Shown here piece by piece: positions 1 to 6,473 of a stretch of DNA of 10,652 nucleotides. The stretch covers positions 1-10,652 of the forward strand of contig DDYO01000111.1 of assembly GCA_002348045.1 (NCBI GenBank), given 5' to 3'. Position 1 is the first letter of the stretch. The number at the start of each line of letters is the position of its first letter. This DNA is from Anaerolineales bacterium UBA2232 (lineage in GTDB: Bacteria; Chloroflexota; Anaerolineae; UBA2200). The translations under genes and the position numbers were made by a program. Below the pieces are notes generated by a model that had not been told where the DNA came from, did no database searches, and saw nothing but the letters and a program-made list of their open reading frames with translations.

Positions 1-2
1 GG

Positions 3-497
3 AGGAATGGGGTACCGATCTTCACATCGACGACGCTGAAGGAAGCGCGGGGTGAGGAGAAGGTTGAGGTGGCGGTCACGGTAGAGCTGGATGGGCAGTG
101 GAAGGAGATTCCTGGCACGGAGCGGGAGTGGGAGGTGGATGTGATCTGTCTGGCGGTGGGGTTAACGCCGCTGGCGGAGCTAGGGTGGATGGCGGGGTGC
201 CGGTTTGAGTACGTCGGGGAGTTAGGTGGGCACGTGCCGGTGCACGATGAGGACATGGAAACGACGGTTCCTGGGGTGTACGTCGCCGGGGACCTGGCAG
301 GGATAGAGGAAGCGAGCACAGCGATGGAAGAAGGGAAGCTGGCGGGGATCGCGGTAGCGGAGTCGCTGGGGCGGCTGGGGGCGTGGGAAGCGGCGGAGAA
401 GAAGGCGGCGGTGCGGCGGAGTTTGGGGGAGCTGCGGCTGGGGCCGTTTGGGGAAGGTCGGAGCAAGGCGCAAGAGCGGATCTTGTGGCAGAGGTAG
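3..497 (+). CDS. FAD/NAD(P)-dependent oxidoreductase, C-terminal part (probable catalytic subunit of an amine/hydroxyproline dehydrogenase)
   Basis: The gene is cut by the left edge of the window. The reading frame is open from base 3 and ends at TAG 495-497, giving about 164 residues. Visible landmarks are the strand ICLAVGLTPLAEL, typical of the end of an NAD-binding domain, and then VPGVYVAGDLAGIEEAST. The latter is the second GD motif, which binds the FAD ribityl/pyrophosphate in the glutathione-reductase fold. The segment AMEEGKLAGIAVAESLG after it is typical of the HcnB/sarcosine oxidase-alpha/D-hydroxyproline dehydrogenase-type flavoproteins. These enzymes oxidise a secondary amine to an imine. 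The neighbouring Fe-S protein starts only 7 bases after the stop and would carry electrons away, which supports a multi-subunit dehydrogenase. Gly and Ala codons are strongly G-ending here, unlike the genes after 1077. The family call is firm. The substrate (cis-4-hydroxy-D-proline or another imino acid) is inferred from context, because the N-terminal FAD domain is not in view. Confidence 0.82.
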   Translation, partial: RNGVPIFTSTTLKEARGEEKVEVAVTVELDGQWKEIPGTEREWEVDVICLAVGLTPLAELGWMAGCRFEYVGELGGHVPVHDEDMETTVPGVYVAGDLAGIEEASTAMEEGKLAGIAVAESLGRLGAWEAAEKKAAVRRSLGELRLGPFGEGRSKAQERILWQR

Positions 498-504
498 GTG
501 TGGG

Positions 505-1008
505 ATGCCGTTGTTGAAGGATGGGGTACTGAGCCGGGAAGAGCTGGGAGCGCTGAAGGGGATGCCCAGCGGCGAGCGGTTGGCGGCTGGGCCGGTGGTA
601 GTGATTGAGTGTGGGCAGCAGATTCCGTGTGATCCGTGTGAGGGGGCGTGTCCGCAGGGGGCGATCCGGATTGGCGAGCCGATCATCAACTTGCCAGAGC
701 TGGAAGAGGGGAAGTGCACGGGGTGCGGGTTGTGTATTGCAGCGTGTCCTGGGCAAGCGATCTTTGTGGTGGACATGACGTACGGGGAGGGTAAGGCTAC
801 GGTGCAGCTGCCGTACGAGTTCCTGCCGCTACCGGAGAAGGGGGAGTTGGTAGGTGGGCTGAACCGTGCGGGGGAGGAAGTGTGCGAAGGGCAGGTGTTG
901 CGGGTGGTGAACAGCAAGAAACTGGACCGGACGCCGGTGGTGACAGTGATAGTACCGAGGGACTGTGGGACGGAAGTGCGCAGCATACGATTGCGGAGGA
1001 ACTCGTAA
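505..1008 (+). CDS. Two-cluster [4Fe-4S] ferredoxin-type electron-transfer subunit
   Basis: This 167-residue protein has two cysteine sets. The first is C36-x5-C42-x2-C45-x3-C49-P (ECGQQIPCDPCEGACP). The second is a classical ferredoxin motif, C71-x2-C74-x2-C77-x3-C81-P (CTGCGLCIAACP). Together they predict two [4Fe-4S] clusters. A basic C-terminal domain of about 85 residues follows (residues 84-167), containing GLNRAGEEVCEGQVLRVV, and is not part of a simple ferredoxin. I chose ATG 505 because it sits just after the upstream stop, with GAGG at 491-494 in front. The open frame reaches back to 448, but that part is a basic, non-conserved-looking overlap with the oxidoreductase gene. The tight linkage to the flavoprotein suggests that this protein takes electrons from FAD and passes them to an acceptor or to the membrane. 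The Fe-S assignment is seen directly; the partner is inferred. Confidence 0.85.
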   Translation: MPLLKDGVLSREELGALKGMPSGERLAAGPVVVIECGQQIPCDPCEGACPQGAIRIGEPIINLPELEEGKCTGCGLCIAACPGQAIFVVDMTYGEGKATVQLPYEFLPLPEKGELVGGLNRAGEEVCEGQVLRVVNSKKLDRTPVVTVIVPRDCGTEVRSIRLRRNS

Positions 1009-1076
1009 GGTGCGTTCCGGCAAGCGATGGCGGCACCAAAGAACTTGGCAAGATCATCAAGAGGTTGGGAGGGACG

Positions 1077-2102
1077 ATGAGGTTTAAGCGGCTCGTGTCG
1101 GCGGTGGACTCTCACACGGAAGGGGAACCGGCTCGCGTGGTGACCGGAGGCATCCCCCCCGTACCAGGGAAGACCATGGTGGAGAAGTGGCAGTGGGCAC
1201 AAGAGCATCTGGATGACCTTCGCCGCATGCTGATGTTCGAGCCTAGGGGCAGCAATATTCAATCTGGCAGCATCATCACCGCACCGGCTTCCCCGGAAGC
1301 TGACATTGGCGTGCTCTTCATCGAAGTGAGTGGATTCCTGCCCATGTGTGGACACATGACCATCGCTACCTGCACTGTGCTGGTCGAGACTGGTATGGTG
1401 GAGGTTGAGGAGCCCATAACCAGGATCGTTCTGGACACGCCGGCGGGGATTGTCCGTGCTCAAGTCCGAGTAGAAGACGGGGTGGCCAAGGATGTCACGT
1501 TTCGCAATATCCCCTCTTTCCTGTACAAGCGCGATATCATCGTTGAGGTTCCCCAGCTTGGGCCGGTAACTCTGGACATTGCCTGGGGCGGGAACTTTTA
1601 TGCCATCGTATCGGCTTCAGCTGTAGGATTGGATTTGAGCCCCGACTGCGTCAAGCAGATCGTAGACGTCGGGACCAGGATCCGTGAGGCTGTTTCTGAA
1701 CAGGTTGAGGTGGTGCATCCGACGAACCCGGCATTGAATCGTTGCACCCACGTGCGTTTCGTAGGTCCCCCAACTCACCCTAAAGCCATGATGAAGAACG
1801 CTGTGATCTACGGGGCTGAGGGGGTCGATAGGTCCCCTTGCGGCACCGGCACATCAGCCGAAGTAGCCATGCGCTACGCCAAAGGGGAGTTGAAGCTTAA
1901 CCAGGAGTTTGTGAGCGAGAGCATCATAGGCAGTCTGTTCTACGGCAAGGCCGTGGAGGAAACCCAGGTGCTTGGCTTCCCTGCGATCGTGCCCACAATT
2001 CGAGGCAGCGCGCACATTACGGGACTCCAGCAGTTCGTGCTGGATCCGGATGATCCATGGCCAACGGGCTTTTACGTGGGCCCGAAGACCAGGTGGGCTT
2101 AG
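1077..2102 (+). CDS. Proline racemase family enzyme, probable hydroxyproline 2-epimerase
   Basis: A 341-residue protein of the usual length for the proline racemase family. The N-terminal SAVDSHTEGEPARVVTGG is the family signature. Both acid/base cysteines are present: C91 in PMCGHMTIA and C255 in DRSPCGTGTSA. Family members with two cysteines racemise or epimerise C2 of proline or hydroxyproline. trans-3-hydroxy-L-proline dehydratases keep only the second cysteine, so a dehydratase is unlikely here. In this context the best guess is trans-4-hydroxy-L-proline to cis-4-hydroxy-D-proline, which would supply a D-specific dehydrogenase such as the one encoded upstream. Proline racemase itself is not excluded. 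ATG 1077 follows GGAGG (1068-1072) by 4 bases. The frame is open further upstream, but that part overlaps the Fe-S gene and has no family similarity. There is a 68-base gap after the Fe-S gene, and codon use becomes more balanced from here on. Confidence 0.88.
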   Translation: MRFKRLVSAVDSHTEGEPARVVTGGIPPVPGKTMVEKWQWAQEHLDDLRRMLMFEPRGSNIQSGSIITAPASPEADIGVLFIEVSGFLPMCGHMTIATCTVLVETGMVEVEEPITRIVLDTPAGIVRAQVRVEDGVAKDVTFRNIPSFLYKRDIIVEVPQLGPVTLDIAWGGNFYAIVSASAVGLDLSPDCVKQIVDVGTRIREAVSEQVEVVHPTNPALNRCTHVRFVGPPTHPKAMMKNAVIYGAEGVDRSPCGTGTSAEVAMRYAKGELKLNQEFVSESIIGSLFYGKAVEETQVLGFPAIVPTIRGSAHITGLQQFVLDPDDPWPTGFYVGPKTRWA

Positions 2103-2330
2103 CCCTGTCGGGCACTGGCTGTGCCGAGTTCAGTCATGGGACTGCCTAGCTCAGGGGGGCCCGTATCCGGCGGCTGGGCGAGGCAGACAAGGATCACTGG
2201 GCAGGTGGCCTGGGGCGTTCACTCGAAGCCCATTGTTAAGCCCTCATGAGGTGCGTTCGCCAGTCTCTGCCTTTGTCAGCCCTGCCTGTCCACTACAAGC
2301 TCTGACGGGGTGAGATGGGCCGGTCCATGG

Positions 2331-2348
2331 GTTCGTGATGTTCGTGAT
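2331..2348. repeat. Perfect 9-base tandem repeat GTTCGTGAT
   Basis: GTTCGTGAT occurs twice head to tail (2331-2339 and 2340-2348), just upstream of the GACACG/CGTGTC dyad. It could be a replication-slippage product or a doubled protein-binding half-site. Nothing in the sequence decides between these. Confidence 0.7.
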
Positions 2349-2355
2349 GACCTGA

Positions 2356-2369
2356 GACACGTCCGTGTC
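2356..2369. promoter_or_regulatory. Short inverted repeat GACACG-TC-CGTGTC (possible operator)
   Basis: Six-base arms at 2356-2361 and 2364-2369 flank a 2-base centre, ending 34 bases before the DapA start codon. The size and place would suit an operator or a small mRNA hairpin near the ribosome site. A regulator of the hydroxyproline genes would be expected outside the window, so the operator call is only a possibility. Confidence 0.3.
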
Positions 2370-2370
2370 G

Positions 2371-2410
2371 GAGAGCAGTCAAGTTGCCAAGAGAGGAGTC
2401 AAGATGCCAA
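2371..2410 (+). repeat. 20-base imperfect tandem duplication covering the DapA ribosome site and start codon
   Basis: Two adjacent 20-base copies read gagagcagtcaagttgccaa (2371-2390) and gagaggagtcaagatgccaa (2391-2410). They differ at two positions. In the second copy the differences create the better Shine-Dalgarno (GAGAGGAG, 2391-2398) and the ATG at 2404; the first copy has GAGCAG and TTG instead. Because the unit is 20 bases, the two possible starts are in different frames, so only the second can start the DapA protein. This supports ATG 2404. Confidence 0.85.
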
Positions 2411-3318
2411 GAGAGAGCAGGAATACGCGCAGGCCGCTAAAGGGGGTGTTTCCCCTGATTCCCTTTGCCGTCAAGCCAAACCAGGAGATCGATCTGGATG
2501 GACTGCAGCACAACATCGATTTTCTGGCCAAGTCTGGGGTGCCCGGGTTCATTGCTTTTGGCTGCATGGGCGAGTTCTACGCGCCTAGCGAGGAGGAATG
2601 GAATACGGTCGTGGAAGCTGCCGTGCAGGCAGCGGCGGGTCGGCTGGCCGTGGTGGTGGGCAGCACGTTCCAGAATGCCAAGGAAGCCATCCGCCGCACG
2701 GTTTATGCCGAGAAGGTGGGTGCTGATGGCGTCATGGCGGCTGCGCCCTATGTCATCAACGTCAGTGACGAGGTAGTTTATCAGTACTACCGAGGGATCA
2801 ACGATGCCGTGAGCGAGATCCAGATCATGGTGTACAACTATCCACCGCTCCCTCATGGATTCAATATGACGGTGTCCTTCTGGGATCGGCTCATGGAACT
2901 GGATCGTGTCAAGGCGGTCAAGGAGTCGAATGGCGACGTCTGGCACCGCGCCAACGTGATTGGCAAGATTAAGGACCGTATCAACGTGTTCTCTGGCGGC
3001 GAGGGATGGCTATTCAGTGATCTGTTGCTGGGTGGCAAGGGCATCGTTTCGCTGTTTGGCATCGCCGTGCCCAGGGCTGTGATAAAGTTGTTCGATGCGC
3101 TGGAGAAGCACGATCTGGATACGGCAATCCCGCTTTATCGTACGTTCACCGAGTTGTGCAGCCATATCACCGGTGAGAATGAGGTCGCTTTCCTAAAGGC
3201 TACAGCAGAGCTGGGTGGACAGAAAGCGGGCCCTCCGCGGGATCCCTATCGGCCACTGGATTCCGGAACCCGCCAAGTGCTGAAACGGTACCTAGACGAG
3301 TTAGCCAAGATTGACTAG
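2404..3318 (+). CDS. DapA/N-acetylneuraminate lyase family Schiff-base enzyme, probable 4-hydroxy-1-pyrroline-2-carboxylate deaminase
   Basis: A 304-residue TIM-barrel protein of the DHDPS/NAL family. The substrate carboxylate loop is G53-CM-GE (AFGCMGEFYAPSEEEW), where dihydrodipicolinate synthase has a Thr-Thr pair; this argues against lysine biosynthesis. The catalytic tyrosine is Y144 in VYNYP, and the Schiff-base lysine is K173 in VKAVKESNGD. Family members next to hydroxyproline epimerases and dehydrogenases deaminate and dehydrate 4-hydroxy-1-pyrroline-2-carboxylate to alpha-ketoglutarate semialdehyde. The same role is likely here, but a 2-keto-3-deoxy sugar acid aldolase/dehydratase cannot be excluded, especially with an IlvD/Edd protein next door. 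ATG 2404 is preferred over an in-frame GTG at 2365 because GAGGAG lies at 2393-2398, 5 bases upstream. The next gene follows after 87 bases on the same strand. Confidence 0.85.
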   Translation: MPRESRNTRRPLKGVFPLIPFAVKPNQEIDLDGLQHNIDFLAKSGVPGFIAFGCMGEFYAPSEEEWNTVVEAAVQAAAGRLAVVVGSTFQNAKEAIRRTVYAEKVGADGVMAAAPYVINVSDEVVYQYYRGINDAVSEIQIMVYNYPPLPHGFNMTVSFWDRLMELDRVKAVKESNGDVWHRANVIGKIKDRINVFSGGEGWLFSDLLLGGKGIVSLFGIAVPRAVIKLFDALEKHDLDTAIPLYRTFTELCSHITGENEVAFLKATAELGGQKAGPPRDPYRPLDSGTRQVLKRYLDELAKID

Positions 3319-3405
3319 GGAAATCGTCGTTCCCGGCGGCTGCAGCTTGGCCCGTGAGACGAGCAGACTCGCTTCCGTCGAAAGAGCGCTCAAGGGAGGG
3401 GAGCA

Positions 3406-5100
3406 GTGACCCGATTCGTCAGCAAGTTCATCGGTCCAATGGCAGCATCGAGGCGCTCGGTGTACAAAGGGGCCGGGTACACTGATGCCGACATGGCAAA
3501 GCCCCATATTGGCATCGCCAATGCGTTTTCCGAGGTTTCGCCGGCACATATCCATCTGCGCCAGTTAGCCGAGAACGTCAAGGCGGGCATTTGGGCGGCG
3601 GGTGGGGTGCCGCACGAGTTTGGGGTGTTCTCCACCTGTGGCAATGTGGTCCTTGGCGCCGGGCCTATCAACTATGAGCTGTTGATTCGAGACGTGCTGG
3701 CAGCGTCGGTGGAGATCATGACCATGGGGCATGTGCTGGACGGCCTAGTGCTCATGGCATCCTGCGACAGCATCATCCCTGGCCTGCTCATGGGCGCAGC
3801 GCGGGTGAATGTCCCCTCGATCATGGTCGTCGGTGGGCCCATGTTGGCCGAGACGTACAAGGGACAACCGCTGACCCTTTCGGACGTCAACCGCGCTGCG
3901 TTTGGGCAGTACCCTATGGGGGAGATCAGCGAACAGGAAATCTGTGAGATGGAAGAAGACGCTTGCCCCAGCATCGGTGCTTGCCCACTGATGGGCACTG
4001 CGAACACGATGCAGATTCTGACCGAAGCGATGGGGATGTGCCTGACTGGTTCGGCTGTGGTTCCTCCTGTCCTGTCCAGGAAGTGGCGTCAGGCGACCGA
4101 GGCCGGCCGCAGAGTGGTGCAAATGGTGCACGATGGGCTGCGACCATCGGATATCCTCGACGAGCGCACGCTGCACAATGCTGTTGTGGTCAATCTAGCC
4201 ATCGGCGGATCGACTAACGCACCCATGCACATCATGAGCATCGCCCGAGAGGTCGGCATTGAGGTCAAGCTAGACCTGTTTGACGAACTCAGCCGCAAGA
4301 CTCCTGTTCTGGCCTCGGTCATTCCCAACGGGCCCCATACGGTGGTCGACTTTTATCGGTCTGGGGGAGTGCCTGCCCTGCTCAAGGAATTGGGAGTACT
4401 GATCGATGGGACGGCGCGTACTGTGGACGGGGGCACCGTGGGCGATAATCTTGTAAGGGTGAGCGGAACCGTTGGCCCTGCCATTCACCCCCTGCAGAAG
4501 CCGGTGATGCAAGAGGGGGGCCTGGCTGTGCTGAAAGGGAACCTGGCACCTCACGGGAGCATCGTGCGCACGTCATCGATCAAACGCAATATGCTTGTGC
4601 ACCGCGGCCCAGCCAGGGTCTTTGACTCTGACGCTGAGGGTGTGGAGGCCATTCGTGCCGGCAAGGTGATGCCTGGCGATATCATCGTCTTGCGGTACGA
4701 AGGGCCAAAGGGCTCGCCCGGGATGGCTGAGGTCATGCTGTGCACGGATACCCTGGTAAGCGTTGGCATGCACGAGTCCGTTTCGCTGATCACCGACGGA
4801 CGGTTCTCAGGGTTCAATCGTGGCCCCATCATCGGGCATGTGGCACCCGAAGCTGCCGAGGGCGGCCCCATTGCAGTCCTGCGAGATGGTGACATCATTG
4901 TCATCGACATCCCCAACCGCCAGCTGAACGTGGAGCTATCTGAACAGGACATGGCGGAACGATTGGCGAGCTGGCGAGCTCCCGAACCCAAGGCCAGGCG
5001 GGGCATCCGGGCGATCTATGCCGAGACAACGCTGCCTGCCGATCAGGGTGCGGCAATGCAGCGCTGGCCGACCGAGGTTGCCCGGAAGGGCTTGGATTGA
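3406..5100 (+). CDS. Divergent IlvD/Edd family dehydratase with altered metal-site residues
   Basis: A 564-residue protein with the full length and order of the IlvD/Edd family (dihydroxy-acid, phosphogluconate and sugar-acid dehydratases). Clear landmarks are GYTDADMAKPHIGIAN near the N-terminus, SCDSIIPGLLMGAARVNVP, ACPSIGACPLMGTANTM, NLAIGGSTNAPMHI, EGGLAVLKGNLAP and TDGRFSGFNRGPIIGHVAPEA. Cluster cysteines C120, C187 and C193 and the putative catalytic serine S468 are present. Three usual features are changed. The lysine after Cys-Asp, a Mg ligand (carbamylated in sugar-acid dehydratases), is S122. The Asp of the usual SDG motif is C78. The N-terminal cluster cysteine of the [2Fe-2S] type (PCN) is A47, though E. 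coli-type IlvD also lacks it. It is therefore unlikely to be ordinary IlvD. GTG 3406 follows GGGAGGGGAG (3394-3403). The substrate is unknown; being between the DapA and aconitase X genes suggests a hydroxy-imino-acid or derived keto acid. Confidence 0.85.
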   Translation: MTRFVSKFIGPMAASRRSVYKGAGYTDADMAKPHIGIANAFSEVSPAHIHLRQLAENVKAGIWAAGGVPHEFGVFSTCGNVVLGAGPINYELLIRDVLAASVEIMTMGHVLDGLVLMASCDSIIPGLLMGAARVNVPSIMVVGGPMLAETYKGQPLTLSDVNRAAFGQYPMGEISEQEICEMEEDACPSIGACPLMGTANTMQILTEAMGMCLTGSAVVPPVLSRKWRQATEAGRRVVQMVHDGLRPSDILDERTLHNAVVVNLAIGGSTNAPMHIMSIAREVGIEVKLDLFDELSRKTPVLASVIPNGPHTVVDFYRSGGVPALLKELGVLIDGTARTVDGGTVGDNLVRVSGTVGPAIHPLQKPVMQEGGLAVLKGNLAPHGSIVRTSSIKRNMLVHRGPARVFDSDAEGVEAIRAGKVMPGDIIVLRYEGPKGSPGMAEVMLCTDTLVSVGMHESVSLITDGRFSGFNRGPIIGHVAPEAAEGGPIAVLRDGDIIVIDIPNRQLNVELSEQDMAERLASWRAPEPKARRGIRAIYAETTLPADQGAAMQRWPTEVARKGLD

Positions 5101-5177
5101 GGAAGGGCATGCGGCCCGCTGACGACGGCGATTCTGTCAGACGGGCTCAGCCAACTCCGGCGCACTCCACGCCGGCT

Positions 5178-5183
5178 GGAGGT
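5178..5183 (+). promoter_or_regulatory. Shine-Dalgarno GGAGGT before the aconitase X large subunit
   Basis: GGAGGT ends 12 bases before ATG 5196. That is a long spacing but still usable. A rival ribosome site, GAGGAAGG at 5099-5106, precedes ATG 5109 in the same frame and would add 29 residues. The family N-terminus begins at 5196, which favours this site. Confidence 0.5.
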
Positions 5184-5195
5184 TACGACAAGACT

Positions 5196-6473
5196 ATGGC
5201 GGTTAGACTCAGTGACCGTGACAAGCGCATGCTGGATGGCGACATCGGACCGGCTGCTCGCCTGGCGATGTCGGTCATGGTCCGGATGGCTGAGGTGTAT
5301 GGCGCTGAAGAACTGATGGATATCACGCAGGCCCATATCGATGCCGTTGGCATCCTTAGCACATCAGGTCTGGAGCTGGCGGAGACACTGGCGGCAACGG
5401 GTGGGCGTGTCGTTGTTCCCACCACCCTGAACATGGTGCCCATCGACATTGCTCACTGGCGCGAATGGGACGTTCCTGTAGAACACGCCGACATGGCGCT
5501 GCGACAAGTCCGCGCCTATGCGCAGATGGGTTGTATCCCGACGTGTACCTGTGCCCCATATCAGGGTTACCTGACCCCTCGTTTTGGCCAGCAGATAGCC
5601 TGGGCTGAGTCGAATGCCATCGTCTATGCTAACTCGGTGCTGGGCGCTCGAACCAATCGCTATGGCGACTTTGTTGACATTTGCGCGGCCATCACCGGGC
5701 GAGTGCCCAAGACCGGTCTGCATATAACGGAGAACCGTCGAGGGCAGATTCTCTTGCGCCTAGTGGACCTGAGCCAGGAGCTGCTTCACGATGGGGAGTT
5801 CTATGCGGTGCTCGGCCACTTCCTGGGCAAAGCCGCAGGGGAAAGGATCGCGGTGATCGATGGCCTGCCCACTGACACTGGCTTGGACCAGCTCAAGGCG
5901 CTGGGGGCAGCGTCCGCCTCGTCTGGCGCGGTGGGGCTATTCCACGCCGTGGGTGTCACGCCAGAGGCGCCTACGCTACGTGACGCCTTCCAAGGCGGTC
6001 AGCCAGAACACGTCATCGAAGTGCGACGATCTGACTTGCTGGCGGCCCGGTCCGAGCTGTCTACAGCGGCTGAGGGCGACAGTCTCGGCGCCATCATCAT
6101 GGGGTGTCCCCATTTCTCATTCGGCGAGTTCCAGCACCTGGCTCACGCCATTCGCTCTCAGCACGCGCATGCCATAGCGCCGGAGGTCCTTTTTCTGGTG
6201 ATGACCAACCAGGCTGCCTATGCACTCCTGGAGCGAAGCGATGACCTGGAGCTGATCCGTTCCTTCGGGGTGCGCATACTGCTGGACGCCTGCGTGTTTC
6301 ACTTCCCAATTGTGCCACCGATGGTGCGGGTAGTCATGACTACGTCGGGAAAGCATGCCTACTATGCGCCGGGCGAGCTTGGGGTGCAGGTAGCCTTTGG
6401 CAGCCTGCATGACTGCGTCCGGTCGGCTGTAGCTGGGCGGGTCTTGAGGGGAGTAGGGCTTTGGACAGAGTGA
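5196..6473 (+). CDS. Aconitase X large (catalytic) subunit, probable cis-3-hydroxy-L-proline dehydratase
   Basis: A 425-residue protein of the AcnX/DUF521 family, the catalytic half of two-subunit aconitase X. The N-terminus LSDRDKRMLDGDIGPAARLA is typical. Further signatures are CIPTCTCAPYQ (C113, C117, C119), AWAESNAIVYANSVLGARTNR (residues 135-155), GCPHFSFGE (C304), ILLDACVFHFP (C366) and SGKHAYYAPG. The cysteines are the expected Fe-S ligands. Bacterial aconitase X dehydrates cis-3-hydroxy-L-proline to 1-pyrroline-2-carboxylate. Archaeal homologues act on mevalonate 5-phosphate, which is unlikely next to proline racemase and imino-acid genes. The frame is open upstream to a TTG at 5097 overlapping the previous stop, with another ATG at 5109. 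The extra 29-33 residues are rich in Pro, Ala, Asp and Arg and do not look like the family, so 5196 is chosen. The 3' end overlaps the small subunit by 13 bases. Confidence 0.9.
   Translation: MAVRLSDRDKRMLDGDIGPAARLAMSVMVRMAEVYGAEELMDITQAHIDAVGILSTSGLELAETLAATGGRVVVPTTLNMVPIDIAHWREWDVPVEHADMALRQVRAYAQMGCIPTCTCAPYQGYLTPRFGQQIAWAESNAIVYANSVLGARTNRYGDFVDICAAITGRVPKTGLHITENRRGQILLRLVDLSQELLHDGEFYAVLGHFLGKAAGERIAVIDGLPTDTGLDQLKALGAASASSGAVGLFHAVGVTPEAPTLRDAFQGGQPEHVIEVRRSDLLAARSELSTAAEGDSLGAIIMGCPHFSFGEFQHLAHAIRSQHAHAIAPEVLFLVMTNQAAYALLERSDDLELIRSFGVRILLDACVFHFPIVPPMVRVVMTTSGKHAYYAPGELGVQVAFGSLHDCVRSAVAGRVLRGVGLWTE
6446..6453 (+). promoter_or_regulatory. Shine-Dalgarno GAGGGGAG that sets a TTG start for the small subunit
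   Basis: The site lies inside the end of the large-subunit gene, 7 bases before TTG 6461. An in-frame GTG at 6470 would be 16 bases away. This favours the TTG and points to translational coupling of the two subunits. Confidence 0.65.

Larger units (their letters stand above)
2103..2403. other. Intergenic region between racemase and DapA genes, with short repeats and weak dyads
   Basis: These 301 bases hold no convincing gene; the open frames crossing them have no recognisable family features and no good ribosome site. There is a small hairpin just after the racemase stop (GGCAC 2111-2115 with GTGCC 2121-2125), without a T-tract. A 10-base palindrome CCTCATGAGG lies at 2242-2251. A weak promoter-like pair is TTGTCA (2273-2278) and TACAAG (2294-2299), but its 15-base spacing is short. 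Near the 3' end are a 9-base tandem repeat, a GACACG/CGTGTC dyad and a 20-base imperfect tandem duplication carrying the ribosome site; the last two are listed separately. This is the longest gap in the cluster, so a secondary promoter for the downstream genes is plausible but not proven. Confidence 0.5.

Noticed and set aside
222..1463. Long 413-codon open frame on the - strand
   Set aside because: It runs opposite to three genes with clear family motifs. Its protein is Pro/Ser/His-rich and shows no domain, as expected for a shadow of a GC-rich coding strand.
2310..2588. Small + strand open frame of 92 codons across the racemase-DapA gap
   Set aside because: It overlaps the DapA start in another frame, and its protein has no recognisable features.
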